From positions 179,190 to 243,189 of the forward strand of contig JAVJTA010000014.1 of assembly GCA_040219135.1 (NCBI GenBank): 64,000 bases of DNA. The letters run 5' to 3'. A model generated the notes under the pieces. That model had not been told where the DNA came from. It ran no database searches and worked only from the letters and a program-made list of their open reading frames with translations. Shown piece after piece: positions 35,069 through 46,920 of the stretch. Within the stretch, counting starts at the first letter, position 1, and every line of letters begins with the position of its first letter. Position numbers and translations under genes: made by a program. The stretch is from UBA7803 sp040219135 (GTDB lineage: Bacteria; Pseudomonadota; Gammaproteobacteria; Pseudomonadales; Azotimanducaceae).

Positions 35069-35530
35069 TCAGCGAGACGCCGCCTCGAACTCGAGCACCA
35101 TGCGCAGTGCATCCTCACCTTCAGCGTAGTAGTCAGGCAGGCGCTCAGCCAGGGCGAAGCCGCGCCGTTCGTAGTAGCGGACCAGCGCCGGGTCGACGCG
35201 GCACTCGAGCACGACCCGGCGGGCGCCCGCCGCCCGAGCCTGGTCGACGGCGGCGCCCAGCAGCCGCCCGGCGATTCCCTGATTGCGCTGCTCGGGGTCG
35301 GTGGCGAGGTTGTAGATGCGCCAGGTGTGCCGATAGGGCCAGAGGATCAGGTAACCGGCCAGCGATCCGGCGCTGTCGAGCACCAGAATCTGCTGGAACG
35401 CGGAGACCAGGGCGCGCCGCAGGCTGCGATTGCTGCTGCGACGGCTCGGCTCGAAGGCTTCGGCCTCGATCCGCCGGATGGCCGCCAGGTCCGCCGCGGT
35501 GGCGGCTCGGATGCGCTCGCCGGGCGTCAT
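35069..35530 (-). CDS. GNAT-family N-acetyltransferase
   Basis: 153 residues. An acetyl-CoA pyrophosphate loop is seen in TDPEQRNQGIAGRLLGAAVD (Q/RxxGxG/A type) after strand RIYNLAT, then RRVVLECRVD and YERRGFALAERLPDYY. The last segment resembles RimI-like acetyltransferases. The substrate is unknown. It follows recQ by 19 bases in the same direction. Confidence 0.85.
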   Translation of the reverse strand: MTPGERIRAATAADLAAIRRIEAEAFEPSRRSSNRSLRRALVSAFQQILVLDSAGSLAGYLILWPYRHTWRIYNLATDPEQRNQGIAGRLLGAAVDQARAAGARRVVLECRVDPALVRYYERRGFALAERLPDYYAEGEDALRMVLEFEAASR

Positions 35531-35549
35531 GCGCGGAATCGCTGCGGCA

Positions 35550-37358
<1,809 letters not shown>

Positions 37359-37473
37359 GAGTGACCGGGTGATCGAAGTGCCGCGCAGTGTGCCAGAGCC
37401 CGACGTCGGAGGTGTACCCCACCCGCGCTGATGCCGCCGCGGCCCGGCTTCTTTGAGTCCCGGGGGGCTTTCT

Positions 37474-37503
37474 TTGAGCCCCCTGGGCGGGGGCTGGCAT
37501 AAT
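37474..37503 (+). promoter_or_regulatory. Promoter of the small protein gene at 37532
   Basis: TTGAGC (37474-37479), an 18-base spacer and CATAAT (37498-37503). A GC-rich hairpin made by CCCGGGGGGCT and AGCCCCCTGGG covers the -35 region (about 37459-37487), so a cruciform or regulator site is possible. Confidence 0.4.
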
Positions 37504-37531
37504 GCGCGCCAATCGACAAAGGATGACCGTG

Positions 37532-37783
37532 ATGAGTGACGACAGGAAGCTGAACCCCAGCGCGCATTTCAAAGCCCCGGCGGACGTGCTGGAAGCCGGT
37601 GACTTGTCCAGGACCGATAAGATCGACGTGCTCACCAACTGGGCCAACGAGCTCCGGCAACTGCAGGTGGCCGAGGAGGAGAACATGAGAGGCGCGCCGG
37701 GCCTTGCCGAGCGGCTCGAGGCGGTGGAACGGGCGCTGATCTCCCTCGACGCGCACGACCGATCCCACGACGCCAAAGCCTGA
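37532..37783 (+). CDS. Conserved small hypothetical protein
   Basis: 83 residues from ATG 37532 (MSDDRKLNPSAHFKAPADVL), preceded by AAAGGA at 37518-37523. Predominantly helical (KIDVLTNWANELRQLQVAEEE), acidic and soluble. It resembles a short protein seen in many Proteobacteria with the pattern NPSAHF-x-P-x-DVL, function unknown (family from memory). It ends one base before the stop of the facing MFS gene. Confidence 0.7.
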   Translation: MSDDRKLNPSAHFKAPADVLEAGDLSRTDKIDVLTNWANELRQLQVAEEENMRGAPGLAERLEAVERALISLDAHDRSHDAKA

Positions 37784-37784
37784 G

Positions 37785-39086
37785 TCAGTCCGTCACCTCG
37801 GGCAGCCCGCGGGCGACCCACGCTGCGGCGAACGCCGCAACCGACAGTACTAGAATCGCCGCCCCGGTAGAGAACTGCTGCACCGCCGCCGTGACGGCGC
37901 CGGCGAGCAGCAGAAACACGCCGATCAGCGTGTTGCCCACCGCCACGTAGTCGGTTCGTTTGTTGCCTCCGGCCAGGTCCACGACGTAGGTCTTGCGCCC
38001 GAGCCGCACACCGTCGTGAATCAGCGACAGAAGGAAGAACGCCCCCGGCAGAAACCAGCCGGTCGCCGCAAGCTCCGGCAGAAACGCATCCACCAGGAAC
38101 ACGAGGCTGCCGAGCAGCCCTGCCCCCAGCGCACTGATGATCAGCAGTTGGCGGCTCGACCGATCGGCGAACGCACCCCAGGCCGGGCCGCTGAGCAGCG
38201 CCGACAGCCCCTGGGCGACGAAGAAGTAAGCCAGGCTCGTGTCGGCATGCTGGTTTGCGAGCACCACCAGGAACGGCGCCGCCAGCCCGCTGCCTACCAG
38301 CAGTGCCCGGGCGCCGAGAAAACGCCGGAAGTCGGCGTCGTCGCGCAGCACGGAGAGCCGCTCGAAGGCTTCCCGCAGGCCGTTGCCACCGCCTTCGGTC
38401 GCGCCGGGCTCCTCGCGGATCCGCGCGTACAGCGCCGCGGAAACAAACCACAGCAGACCGGCCGCCCCGAGCAGCACGCCGTAGGGACGCTGGCCGTCGC
38501 CGCTCGACCAGAGCACGGCGGCAAACACCAGCGTGCCGAGACCGGCGGCGCTGGACGCCCATCCGGTCACCCGACCGCGCCGGGTCTTCGGCACGGTCTT
38601 GCCGAGCACGTCCTTCGACGCCACCGAGGAGAATCCCCGGGACAGGCTGAACACCACCACCAGACCGAGAATCGCGAACCCGGCTGCCTGGCCGCTCAGC
38701 GCCAGCGCCGTGGCGGCCAGTCCGAGCACCGCCAGGCCCTGAGCGAGGGCCCCGCCGACGTAGCACCACTTCCGGATCGGCAGGCGTCGCACCCACGCGG
38801 CGATCGCGAGCTGTGGCAGCATGGACCCCGACTCGCGGATCGGGACTAGAAATCCGGCAATCCAGCCCGGCGCCTGCAGGCTGGTGAGCAGCCACGGCAG
38901 CGTGGTCTTGGGATTGATCAGCGCATCGCCGAGCTTGCTTGCCGCCTGCGCCAGGGTGTTGAGAAAGAAGTTGCCAGGCACCACCTGGCAGGCCTCGTCG
39001 GATATGTCCTTACAGACCCGCGAGTCCTCGTCGTCGTAGAGCTTGGCGTAGAGGTCGTCGGCGACCCGCTCGAGGCGCGCGCTCAC
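37785..39086 (-). CDS. MFS-type transporter
   Basis: 433 residues with about 11-12 helices. It has an unusually long cytoplasmic N-terminus (about 45 residues, with two Cys in RVCKDISDEACQVV), and an SRGFSSVASKDVLGKTVPKT loop with basic TRRGRVTGW. This matches MFS proteins annotated without known substrate. Convergent with the small gene at 37532. Confidence 0.75.
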   Translation of the reverse strand: MSARLERVADDLYAKLYDDEDSRVCKDISDEACQVVPGNFFLNTLAQAASKLGDALINPKTTLPWLLTSLQAPGWIAGFLVPIRESGSMLPQLAIAAWVRRLPIRKWCYVGGALAQGLAVLGLAATALALSGQAAGFAILGLVVVFSLSRGFSSVASKDVLGKTVPKTRRGRVTGWASSAAGLGTLVFAAVLWSSGDGQRPYGVLLGAAGLLWFVSAALYARIREEPGATEGGGNGLREAFERLSVLRDDADFRRFLGARALLVGSGLAAPFLVVLANQHADTSLAYFFVAQGLSALLSGPAWGAFADRSSRQLLIISALGAGLLGSLVFLVDAFLPELAATGWFLPGAFFLLSLIHDGVRLGRKTYVVDLAGGNKRTDYVAVGNTLIGVFLLLAGAVTAAVQQFSTGAAILVLSVAAFAAAWVARGLPEVTD

Positions 39087-39269
39087 CCGGCTACCTTCGA
39101 CGCGGCGCCCCGGGCGCCGCAGAACGTCCCTTCAGTCACGGACTCGAATCCATGGAATCGGCAAAGCGGCGCATTATGGACGAATCGCAGCGCGGTGACA
39201 TGGCAGCGCCGCCGGACGATTGGCACAATCGCTGCGCTGCCGAATCCACTGCCGACATCCGGAGCCTTC

Positions 39270-40493
39270 ATGAACGATGCCCTCAGCCCCGCGCCCACGG
39301 CGTCCGAACCGCCTCTGCTCGGTCTGCGGGTCCTCGAACTGGCCAGCATCCTGGCCGGGCCGGTGACCGCGCAGTTCCTGGCGGAGCTCGGCGCCGAGGT
39401 GATCAAGGTGGAAAACCCGGCAACCGGGGGCGATCCGACCCGCAGCTGGCGGCTCGCCGGCGAGGACCGCGCCGGCACCGTGTCGGCCTATTTCTCCTGC
39501 GCCAACTGGGGCAAGCGTTCCATCGCCGTGGACGTGACGAAGAACCCGGGCCGTGAGCTGATTCACCGGCTGGCCGGAGTCAGCGACGTGGTCATCGCCA
39601 GCTACAAGCCCGGTGACGACGCCCGGCTCGGTCTCGACCCGGCTACCCTGCTGGCGCGGAATCCGCGCCTCATCTACGCCCAGATTTCGGCCTACGGCAG
39701 CGCCGACCCGCGGCCGGGATTCGATGCGATCATTCAGGCCGAGAGCGGGTTCACCTATCTCAACGGCGAGCCGGGAGGCCCACCGGTCAAGATGCCCGTC
39801 GCCCTGGTGGACCTGCTCGCCGCCCATCAGCTCAAGGAAGCCATCCTGCTGGCCATGCTGCAGCGCGAGCGCAGCGGTCGGGGCCGCCACGTCCACGTGG
39901 CCCTGCTCGACGCGGCGGTCGCGTCGCTGGCGAACCAGGCGAGTAACTTCCTGGTCGCCGGCGTGATCCCCGAACGCATGGGCTCGGAGCATCCGAACAT
40001 CGTCCCCTACGGCGCCATCTACCGTCTCGGCGATGGCCGCGAGCTGGTCCTGGCGGTGGGCACCGAGCGCCAGTGGCGGGCGCTCACCGAGGCCCTCGGC
40101 CAGCGCGAGCTCGCCGAAGACCTGCGCTTTGCCGACAACCAGGCCCGGGTGGTCCACCGCGTCGCCCTGCATGCGCGCCTGACCGAGGCCTTCGCAACGC
40201 GCAACAGCGACGAGGTGCGCGCGCGCCTGCAGGCGGCCGGGGTGCCGTTCGGCTTCGTCAACGACATGCAGCAGGTGTTCGCCCAGCCCGGTGGCCGCCG
40301 CGCCCTGATGGAAAACGGCACGCTGAGCGGCGTGCGCACCTTCGTCGCCGAAGGGCTCGGCAGCCGCCGGAACCTGTCACCACCCCCGGGATACGACGCC
40401 GACGGCGCGGCGATCCTAGACGAACTGGGCTACGACGCCGCCCGACGTCAGGCGCTGATCGACGCCGGCGCCTGGCCGGGCGGCGACCGCTAG
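39270..40493 (+). CDS. CaiB/BaiF family (class III) CoA-transferase
   Basis: 407 residues. Fold marks are LLGLRVLELASILAGPVTAQ, FLAELGAEVIKVENP and GRGRHVHVALLDAAVA; the catalytic Asp is likely in PGFDAIIQAESG. It moves CoA between acids such as succinate, bile acids or carnitine-like compounds. Start ATG 39270 chosen because the frame before it carries no domain. It is a single gene, divergent from the MFS gene. Confidence 0.92.
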   Translation: MNDALSPAPTASEPPLLGLRVLELASILAGPVTAQFLAELGAEVIKVENPATGGDPTRSWRLAGEDRAGTVSAYFSCANWGKRSIAVDVTKNPGRELIHRLAGVSDVVIASYKPGDDARLGLDPATLLARNPRLIYAQISAYGSADPRPGFDAIIQAESGFTYLNGEPGGPPVKMPVALVDLLAAHQLKEAILLAMLQRERSGRGRHVHVALLDAAVASLANQASNFLVAGVIPERMGSEHPNIVPYGAIYRLGDGRELVLAVGTERQWRALTEALGQRELAEDLRFADNQARVVHRVALHARLTEAFATRNSDEVRARLQAAGVPFGFVNDMQQVFAQPGGRRALMENGTLSGVRTFVAEGLGSRRNLSPPPGYDADGAAILDELGYDAARRQALIDAGAWPGGDR

Positions 40494-40574
40494 CCTGAGA
40501 TCGACGGATCGCGGGCGGGCCTGACCCCCGAATCGGTCAGACCGGCGTCCCTGTGACGCCGGCCGCGGACGCGA

Positions 40575-40982
40575 CTAAGGCGCCTCGAACGGTGGCTGAC
40601 CGCGACGGCCGCGCAGCCAGTTCAGCCCGCGCATCACCCCCGGGCGCAGCACCAGCCACCGTTCCAGCCGGTACTTGCCGGGGAAGTTCAGCAGCAGCAG
40701 GCCGATCAGAATGGTGAGCACGCCCTGACCCGGGGTGACCAGCATGACCAGGCCGAGTACCAGGAGCACCGCGCCGAAAGCGTTCTTCGCCAGCGCCAGC
40801 ACCATCGCCAGCAGTGGTTCGCCGCCGCTGTCGCGCCACGCGGAGCGCTGCGGGCGACTGAAGTAGTCCGCGGGCAGTCGCGCGACGACCCAGGGCACGC
40901 CGATCATCGTCGCCAGCAGTGCCAGCAGCGACGCACCGCTGGCCCACCACAGCAGATCCGCGTTAATCACCGGCAGGTCCAT
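40575..40982 (-). CDS. PGPGW-type small membrane protein
   Basis: 135 residues, three hydrophobic stretches (about 12-32, 57-85, 87-105). The segment LVTPGQGVLTILIGLLLLNF matches the Pro-Gly-x-Gly core of the PGPGW transmembrane family. Function unknown. Start ATG 40982. Confidence 0.72.
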   Translation of the reverse strand: MDLPVINADLLWWASGASLLALLATMIGVPWVVARLPADYFSRPQRSAWRDSGGEPLLAMVLALAKNAFGAVLLVLGLVMLVTPGQGVLTILIGLLLLNFPGKYRLERWLVLRPGVMRGLNWLRGRRGQPPFEAP

Positions 40983-41116
40983 CAGCGCATGCTACTGCAC
41001 CCGGGCGTTTCACCCGAGGTTATTCGCGCCGACCGACCGTCGTGCCGATGCGTTGCCATCGCCGGTCGCGCACGGGACAATCACGGCCGTGATTTCCTCG
41101 ACAGGCGGACAGATCG

Positions 41117-42487
41117 ATGGCTGACGACGCCGCCGACGGGCACCCGGGCGTAACCGAGCGGGTCGAACGTTTCGTCTGGCTGGAGGATCGATCGCGCCCG
41201 CGCTGGCAGCGTGGCGCCGCCAGCGTGCTGCAGATGATCTGGGCCATCGCTCGCGACCTTGCGGAAGGGCAGATCACTCTGCGCGCCATGAGCCTCGTCT
41301 ATACCACGCTGCTGTCGCTGGTGCCGCTGATCGCCATCAGCTTTTCGATTCTCAAGGGCTTCGGCGTTCACAACCAGATCGAACCGCTGCTGCTCAACGC
41401 CCTCGAGCCTCTGGGTGAGCGCCGCGACGAGATCGCGGCCAACATCCTCAACTTCGTCGACAACGTCCAGGTCGGCGTGCTCGGTTCGGTCGGCTTCATT
41501 CTGCTGTTCTACACCGTCGTTTCGCTCATGCAGAAGATCGAGCTGGCGTTCAACGACATGTGGCAGATCAGCGGCACGCGCACCTTCGCCGAGCGCTTCA
41601 AGGATTACCTCAGCGTGATCATCGTCGGCCCGGTGCTGGTGTTCGCCTCCCTTGGCATCACCGCCACGGTCATGTCCGACCCGCTGATGGAACGGGTCAC
41701 CGCGATTCAGCCCCTCGGCACTATCCTCGAGTTCGTCGGTCGGCTGGTGCCGATCTTCATGGTGGTGCTGGCGTTCACCTTCATCTACATGTTCGTGCCG
41801 CACACCCGGGTCCGGATAGGTCCGGCGCTCACCGGTGGACTGGTCGCCGGGGTGCTGTGGAACGCCCTCGGCTGGCTGTTCGCCGGGTTCGTCGCCCAGG
41901 CCAACCGCTACACCGCCATCTACTCGGGCTTCGCCACGCCGATTCTGTTCATGATCTGGCTCTACGTCGGCTGGCTGATTCTGCTGGTGGGCGCGACCAT
42001 CGCCTTCTACCGCCAGCATCCCGAGTACCTGTCAGGACGCCAGCTCAACCGCCACTTCAGCCACGCCGATTTCGAGCGCCTGGCGTTGCGCGCGGTACGA
42101 TTCATCGGCGAGCGCTTCTATCACGGCGGCCCGGCGCCCGACGCCGACGTCATCGCCGATGCGCTCCAGGTACCGGCCAACGCCATCGAATATGCTGTCG
42201 AACCCCTCGAACGCCGCGGTCTGGTCGCCAGCAACGACCAGCTGCCACCGGGCTACCTGCCGGGCTGTCCCTGGGAGTCCGCGTCCGTCCACGACGTCCT
42301 CGAGGCCACCCTGGACGCCAGCCGGATCATCGGGCTGCGCCGGATCGCCACCAGCGACGACGGCGCGATCCAGGAGATCCTCGACCGCCGCCGCACCCTC
42401 TCCCGCGAGACGTTCGGCGCGATCTCACTGAAGGCGCTGGCCACCGAGTCGGAGCCGGGCGCCACGGGCCACACCGATCCGGGCTGA
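41117..42487 (+). CDS. YihY/BrkB-family membrane protein
   Basis: 456 residues. Six helices between about 60 and 300 contain the family run MSLVYTTLLSLVPLIAISFS and IFMVVLAFTFIYMFVPHTRV, plus FMIWLYVGWLILLVGATIAF. A long C-terminal cytoplasmic part (about 315-456) resembles a winged helix (ADALQVPANAIEYAVEPLER). The role of the family is unsettled; it is not tRNA ribonuclease BN despite older names. Confidence 0.9.
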   Translation: MADDAADGHPGVTERVERFVWLEDRSRPRWQRGAASVLQMIWAIARDLAEGQITLRAMSLVYTTLLSLVPLIAISFSILKGFGVHNQIEPLLLNALEPLGERRDEIAANILNFVDNVQVGVLGSVGFILLFYTVVSLMQKIELAFNDMWQISGTRTFAERFKDYLSVIIVGPVLVFASLGITATVMSDPLMERVTAIQPLGTILEFVGRLVPIFMVVLAFTFIYMFVPHTRVRIGPALTGGLVAGVLWNALGWLFAGFVAQANRYTAIYSGFATPILFMIWLYVGWLILLVGATIAFYRQHPEYLSGRQLNRHFSHADFERLALRAVRFIGERFYHGGPAPDADVIADALQVPANAIEYAVEPLERRGLVASNDQLPPGYLPGCPWESASVHDVLEATLDASRIIGLRRIATSDDGAIQEILDRRRTLSRETFGAISLKALATESEPGATGHTDPG

Positions 42488-42502
42488 TCCGGAGCGCCGC
42501 GC

Positions 42503-43477
42503 TCAGCCGACGAACATTCGCTCCAGGCCTTTTTTGACCAGGGGGTTGGTGGAGGTGAAGGCGTCCACGCCGGAGAGATCGTAGGGCTCGCCGTGCATCA
42601 CCGAGCGCGCGGCGAGGATGCCGGAGCGCACCGCCGGCCCGATTCCTTCGCACATGTCGCGGGTGGCCAGGCCGGCGGAATCGCCCACCACCAGCGCATT
42701 GCCGCGACGCCGCGGATCCGCCCTGTCGCGCAGGAAGTAGCTGTAGCCGCCGGGGGCCTCCGGCACCTCGTCCACCAGGCCCTCGACCTCGAGCCGCCGG
42801 GTCAGGCGATCCCAGTGGCGGCGGATGTCGTCACCGCGTTTCTTCAGCTTCTCGGCCATGCCGCCGACGCCGACGTTGAGGTAGCCGTCCGCCTTCGGCA
42901 CGTACCATGCGTAGCCTGGCAGGCCCTTTTCGAGAAACCACAGGTGGCAGTTCGGATCATGCCACTGGCAGGCGTACTCGCACTCCAGGGTCACCGCCTG
43001 CAGACCCTTGCCGCGCGGCCGGTCGGCGCGGAACAGATCCCGGTAGACCGGACAGCGCGTGCCCCCGGCACCGATCAGATAGCGACAGCGATAGGCGTCG
43101 TCGAGCCGGTAGCCGTCGCCATCCTCGGTCACGTGGCGCACGTTGTGCTGGCGCACCTCGGCGCCGGAGCGCGCCAGCAGCCAGGCGTCGAACTCGAAAC
43201 GGCGGATGGAGTGCTGGGGCGAACGCAGCGGCAGGCGGATGCCCTTGATGGCGATGTTCAGCACCTCGAAGGTGAGAAAGCGATGCGGGTACGCCGCCGG
43301 GTCGAGCTCGAGATCGCGCAGCACCTCCGGCGTGATCCAGCCGGCACAGAGCTTTTCCCGGGGGAAGATCTCGCGGTCCAGCACCAGGCAGTCCCAGCCG
43401 CTGCGCTTGAGCTGCCAGGCGGCGGAAGCCCCGGCCGGACCGCCGCCGACGATGATGACGTCGTGCTGCTCCATCAC
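42503..43477 (-). CDS. FAD-dependent oxidoreductase, geranylgeranyl reductase family
   Basis: 324 residues. The N-terminal FAD motif is VIIVGGGPAGASAAWQLKR; the second motif GNALVVGDSAGLATRDMCEG is typical of geranylgeranyl reductase/halogenase-like flavoproteins, as is KADGYLNVGVGG. The gene is shorter than plant-type ChlP and may reduce isoprenoid or fatty chains. It lies 36 bases after the cyclopropane synthase gene, suggesting joint action on membrane lipid chains. Confidence 0.82.
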   Translation of the reverse strand: MMEQHDVIIVGGGPAGASAAWQLKRSGWDCLVLDREIFPREKLCAGWITPEVLRDLELDPAAYPHRFLTFEVLNIAIKGIRLPLRSPQHSIRRFEFDAWLLARSGAEVRQHNVRHVTEDGDGYRLDDAYRCRYLIGAGGTRCPVYRDLFRADRPRGKGLQAVTLECEYACQWHDPNCHLWFLEKGLPGYAWYVPKADGYLNVGVGGMAEKLKKRGDDIRRHWDRLTRRLEVEGLVDEVPEAPGGYSYFLRDRADPRRRGNALVVGDSAGLATRDMCEGIGPAVRSGILAARSVMHGEPYDLSGVDAFTSTNPLVKKGLERMFVG

Positions 43478-43513
43478 CCGCTCACCACAACCACCCGAAA
43501 CCCGCCTGCGCCA

Positions 43514-44848
43514 CTAGTGGCCAGTCTCGCGGATCTGTGGACCGTTGAGGTCGCCGGGACCGACGCGCATGTGGTCGCGCGTCTGTGGCAGGGTGCGGCA
43601 CAGCGGTCGCCGGAACAGCACCTGGAACAACTGCAGCTGGCCTTCAGTGAACGCGGCCACCGACCCGGACAGGTAGAGCCGCCAGGCACGGACGAACTCG
43701 CGGTCGAACATTTCCTCGACGCGCTGCTCGTTGGTCTCGAAGCGCTCCAGCCAGTGGCGCAGCGTCTGCGCGTAGTGCGGACGCAGGTTCTCGACGTCGA
43801 CCACCGACAGCGACACGGGCTCGAAGATCTGCATCATCTCGCGCAGCGTCGGCGGCTGGGCGCCAGGAAAGATGTACGACTCGATCCACTCGTTGAGCGG
43901 CCACGAGACATCCTGGCCGATGGAGTGGATCAACCCGCGGCCATCGTCCTTGAGGACCCGGTCGATGGTGCGACCGAGCACCGGATAGTTGTCGACGCCG
44001 ACGTGCTCGAGCATGCCGACGGAGACGAACGCGTCACAGCTGCCCTCGGCATTGCGATAGTCGTCCTCGACATACTCGATGTGCTCGTCGAGGCCCTCGC
44101 GCCGTGCCCGTTCCCGCGCGTAGGCCACCTGCTCGGCGGAAATGTTGTAGCTGCGCACCTCGACGCCGTAGTGGCGGACCAGATAGCGCGCCAGGCCGCC
44201 CCAGCCGCTGCCGGCTTCGATCACGGTTTCCCCCGGCTGCAGGCGCAGCTTGCGACAGACCAGTTCCAGCTTGGCCGCCTGGGCCTGCTCCAGGGTGGCC
44301 GTGGCCACGGGATAGTAGGCGCACGTGTACTGGGTGTAGTCACCGTCGAGCCAGAGCTCGTAGAACTCGTTGCCGAGATCGTAGTGAGAGTGAATGTTCT
44401 CGCGCGCGCCTTCCAGGGTGTTGCGCCGTGCCCGTTTGGCAACCAGGCGTCGGGCCAGGCGAACCGAGGGCCCGGAATCCCGCCCCGCCAGCGCCATGGC
44501 GGCGTAGACCCGCTCCAGAGTCGTCACCAGATCGCCTGGCACGGTCAGTCGGCCGGCGGTGTAGAGATCGCCGAACGTGCGCGTCGGTTTGTACAGGAGC
44601 CGGTACAGCGCCCCGCGGTCCTCGAGGCGCACGCGCAGATCGGCGCGACGTTCGCGTCCCGGCGCCGTCACCACGTGGCCGTCCCACAGCTCGAAGTCGA
44701 CGTTCGGACGACCCACCACCACCAGCAGTTGCGCCGCCAGCCAGCGATCGGCTTCGCTGGACGACCCGGGCGCGCGGCCGTCGAGTGAGCCGTCGCTGCC
44801 GACTCCGTCGTCCAGAGCGTCGATGTCCTCATGGGAGTTGCCGTTCAC
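43514..44848 (-). CDS. cfa: Cyclopropane-fatty-acyl-phospholipid synthase
   Basis: 444 residues; SAM-dependent addition of a methylene bridge to unsaturated phospholipid chains. An N-terminal lipid-binding part is followed by the methyltransferase with VIEAGSGWGGLARYLVRHYG (motif I), VEYVEDDYRNAEG and FVSVGMLEHVGVDNY. GTG 44848 is chosen as start because GGAGG lies seven bases upstream; an in-frame ATG at 44908 has none. It is first in a pair with the FAD oxidoreductase. Confidence 0.92.
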   Translation of the reverse strand: MNGNSHEDIDALDDGVGSDGSLDGRAPGSSSEADRWLAAQLLVVVGRPNVDFELWDGHVVTAPGRERRADLRVRLEDRGALYRLLYKPTRTFGDLYTAGRLTVPGDLVTTLERVYAAMALAGRDSGPSVRLARRLVAKRARRNTLEGARENIHSHYDLGNEFYELWLDGDYTQYTCAYYPVATATLEQAQAAKLELVCRKLRLQPGETVIEAGSGWGGLARYLVRHYGVEVRSYNISAEQVAYARERARREGLDEHIEYVEDDYRNAEGSCDAFVSVGMLEHVGVDNYPVLGRTIDRVLKDDGRGLIHSIGQDVSWPLNEWIESYIFPGAQPPTLREMMQIFEPVSLSVVDVENLRPHYAQTLRHWLERFETNEQRVEEMFDREFVRAWRLYLSGSVAAFTEGQLQLFQVLFRRPLCRTLPQTRDHMRVGPGDLNGPQIRETGH

Positions 44849-44931
44849 AGACCTGCCTCCTCGAGCCGCAGCCGCTCCATCATACCCAGCCAGCGGGCCG
44901 GGACTCAAAGGCGGCCCGGCGGCCGGCGTGC

Positions 44932-46920
44932 TCAGCCGTAGGTGGTCATCACGACGAACTCGTCAGTGGCCTCGAACGCAACGACCGCACCGGCGGGAGG
45001 GCTGAGGATGAGATCGTCGCGAGCCGTGTGGTAGATGCCGAGCAGCGTCTCCCCCCGGCGCCGCGCCAGAGCCGCGAGCTCGTGAAACGGCCGGGAGTCC
45101 GCGCCGAGGCCGAAGCGCCCCGGCGGATGGAAGGTCAGCTCCGGGCCGCCCACCGTGAACAGGGCGTCGAACACCGCCCGCAGCTCCCGGCGCAGCGCCA
45201 CCTGAGCGACCATGTGGGCGAGAATCAGCGGGCTGATGATGACCTCCGCCCCGCGCCCGCCGATGAGCGGCTCGTTGTCCGGGTCCTGCAGCTCGAGCAG
45301 CAGCTGGGGCGGGTCGGCGACCCCGTCGAGCAGTTCCTCGAGGAGCAGATACCCGACCACCGCCCGGGTGTCCGCCTCCTCACCGGACGTCAGGCGCTCG
45401 GAACTGGCCAGCAGCACGTTGTCGAAGCGCTCGGGCGCCAGCGCGCGCAGCTCGCTCTCCACCGCGTAGTCCGCCTCGACGTGATGGCAGCGCACCCGTG
45501 TCAGAGCGCCGAAATCCTCGAGGGCGGCCTCCCGCGCCGCGGCACCGACCAGGGACACCACGGTCACATCGAAAGGCTCGCCCTGGTAGGTCTCGAGCTC
45601 GTGGATCAGCGTCACGACTTTGCTGTTCCAGCCGAGAACCAGGACCTTCCTCAGGCCCTTCTCTGCCGAATCGTCCGCTGAATCGACACGTCGATCGGCC
45701 GGCGCGGCGGCGGCCATCGACCAGTCCTGCGGCCGCGCCAGCGGCACGGTGTGCTCGTAGTCGGGCGCCACGAACACCAGACGGTCGCCGGCTTCCACGA
45801 CGAAGTCCAGGGGCGGATTGAGGAACGGCACGAACTCGCTGCCGTTCCAGCGCACGACGCCGCAGAGCACCGCCTGGTCGTAGCGGGCGACCGCGTCTGC
45901 CACGGTCGATCCGGCAACGGAGTCGGCCTCGCGAATGAAGATCCCGCAGCCGTTCTGGTAGCCGAGCAGCTCGCTGAACACCCGTGACAGGCCCCGATGG
46001 CGCAGATTCTGGGCAATCAGCCGGCTGATCATCGAGTTGCCTGAAATGATCTCCAGGGGGCCTCGATAGGCACGCCGCGCCACGGTGACCTTGCGGTGAT
46101 CCTGAATCTCGGCGACCACATAGGGCAGATCCCGGCCGCCTGGCGCGCCGCGCCTGGCGCCGAGCCGCCCGACGGCAGGATGGCTGCTGATGGACAGCAG
46201 GGCCTTCACCGTACTCATGTCGGCGGACAGGCTGGTGCCGCCACCGCCGCTCGGCACGATGACGGCGGCCGCGTTCATGCAGTCCACGCGTTCCAGATCG
46301 TCCACCGCCAGCGGCGTGCCCGAGCGCAGCACGATGTTTCTGCTGCGCTTGCCGATGGCCGGGTCGTCACGCAGCGTCTGGGCGTGCCACGGCGTCACCT
46401 CGTCGCTGAGGATCACCAGGCGCAGCTTCGAGGCCTGGCGCAGCGCGAGAAACCGCTTCACCCGGCCCTCGGACTGGAGGATCTCCCCCACCACCGGCAG
46501 GGTCCGGTTCGACCAGCCGAGCACCACGATGTGATTGCGCGTCGCCACCGGCGTGAGGCCGCTTTCCAGCTGACGCATGCGGGCGGTGAGCCACTGGGTC
46601 ATGATCGCGACCAGCGCGCCGAGAAACACGACGTAGCCGGAGACCGTGAGCCAGGTGGAGACCACCCGCCGCCAGACGCCTTCGTCGTCGCCGAGGTAGC
46701 CGGGATCGGTGAGCCGCAGAAACGCCCACCACACCGACTCGCCGAAGTGCCCGGGCTCCAGCTCGACCGGTAGCACCAGCGCGCCGCCGACCACGGAGAT
46801 GATGCCGATCAGGCCGGCCACCGCCAGGAGCTGAAACGAAGCACCCTTGACGAACTGCCGTTCCAGCCAGAACTGCAGTCGCTGCGCCAGGCGTATGCGC
46901 CCGAGGGGTGAGCGATTCAT
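44932..46920 (-). CDS. CASTOR/POLLUX-type ion channel with two RCK/NAD-binding domains
   Basis: 662 residues. Two transmembrane helices (about 28-50 and 88-112) flank a pore loop WWAFLRLTDPGYLGDDE. Cytoplasmic regions begin HIVVLGWSNRTLPVVGEIL (about 128) and KVLVLGWNSKVVTLIHELE (about 430), both TrkA-N-like. This matches plant CASTOR/POLLUX and bacterial relatives, which gate cation flow. The start ATG 46920 overlaps the outer-membrane gene stop by four bases (ATGA), so the two are coupled. Ion selectivity is not readable. Confidence 0.87.
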   Translation of the reverse strand: MNRSPLGRIRLAQRLQFWLERQFVKGASFQLLAVAGLIGIISVVGGALVLPVELEPGHFGESVWWAFLRLTDPGYLGDDEGVWRRVVSTWLTVSGYVVFLGALVAIMTQWLTARMRQLESGLTPVATRNHIVVLGWSNRTLPVVGEILQSEGRVKRFLALRQASKLRLVILSDEVTPWHAQTLRDDPAIGKRSRNIVLRSGTPLAVDDLERVDCMNAAAVIVPSGGGGTSLSADMSTVKALLSISSHPAVGRLGARRGAPGGRDLPYVVAEIQDHRKVTVARRAYRGPLEIISGNSMISRLIAQNLRHRGLSRVFSELLGYQNGCGIFIREADSVAGSTVADAVARYDQAVLCGVVRWNGSEFVPFLNPPLDFVVEAGDRLVFVAPDYEHTVPLARPQDWSMAAAAPADRRVDSADDSAEKGLRKVLVLGWNSKVVTLIHELETYQGEPFDVTVVSLVGAAAREAALEDFGALTRVRCHHVEADYAVESELRALAPERFDNVLLASSERLTSGEEADTRAVVGYLLLEELLDGVADPPQLLLELQDPDNEPLIGGRGAEVIISPLILAHMVAQVALRRELRAVFDALFTVGGPELTFHPPGRFGLGADSRPFHELAALARRRGETLLGIYHTARDDLILSPPAGAVVAFEATDEFVVMTTYG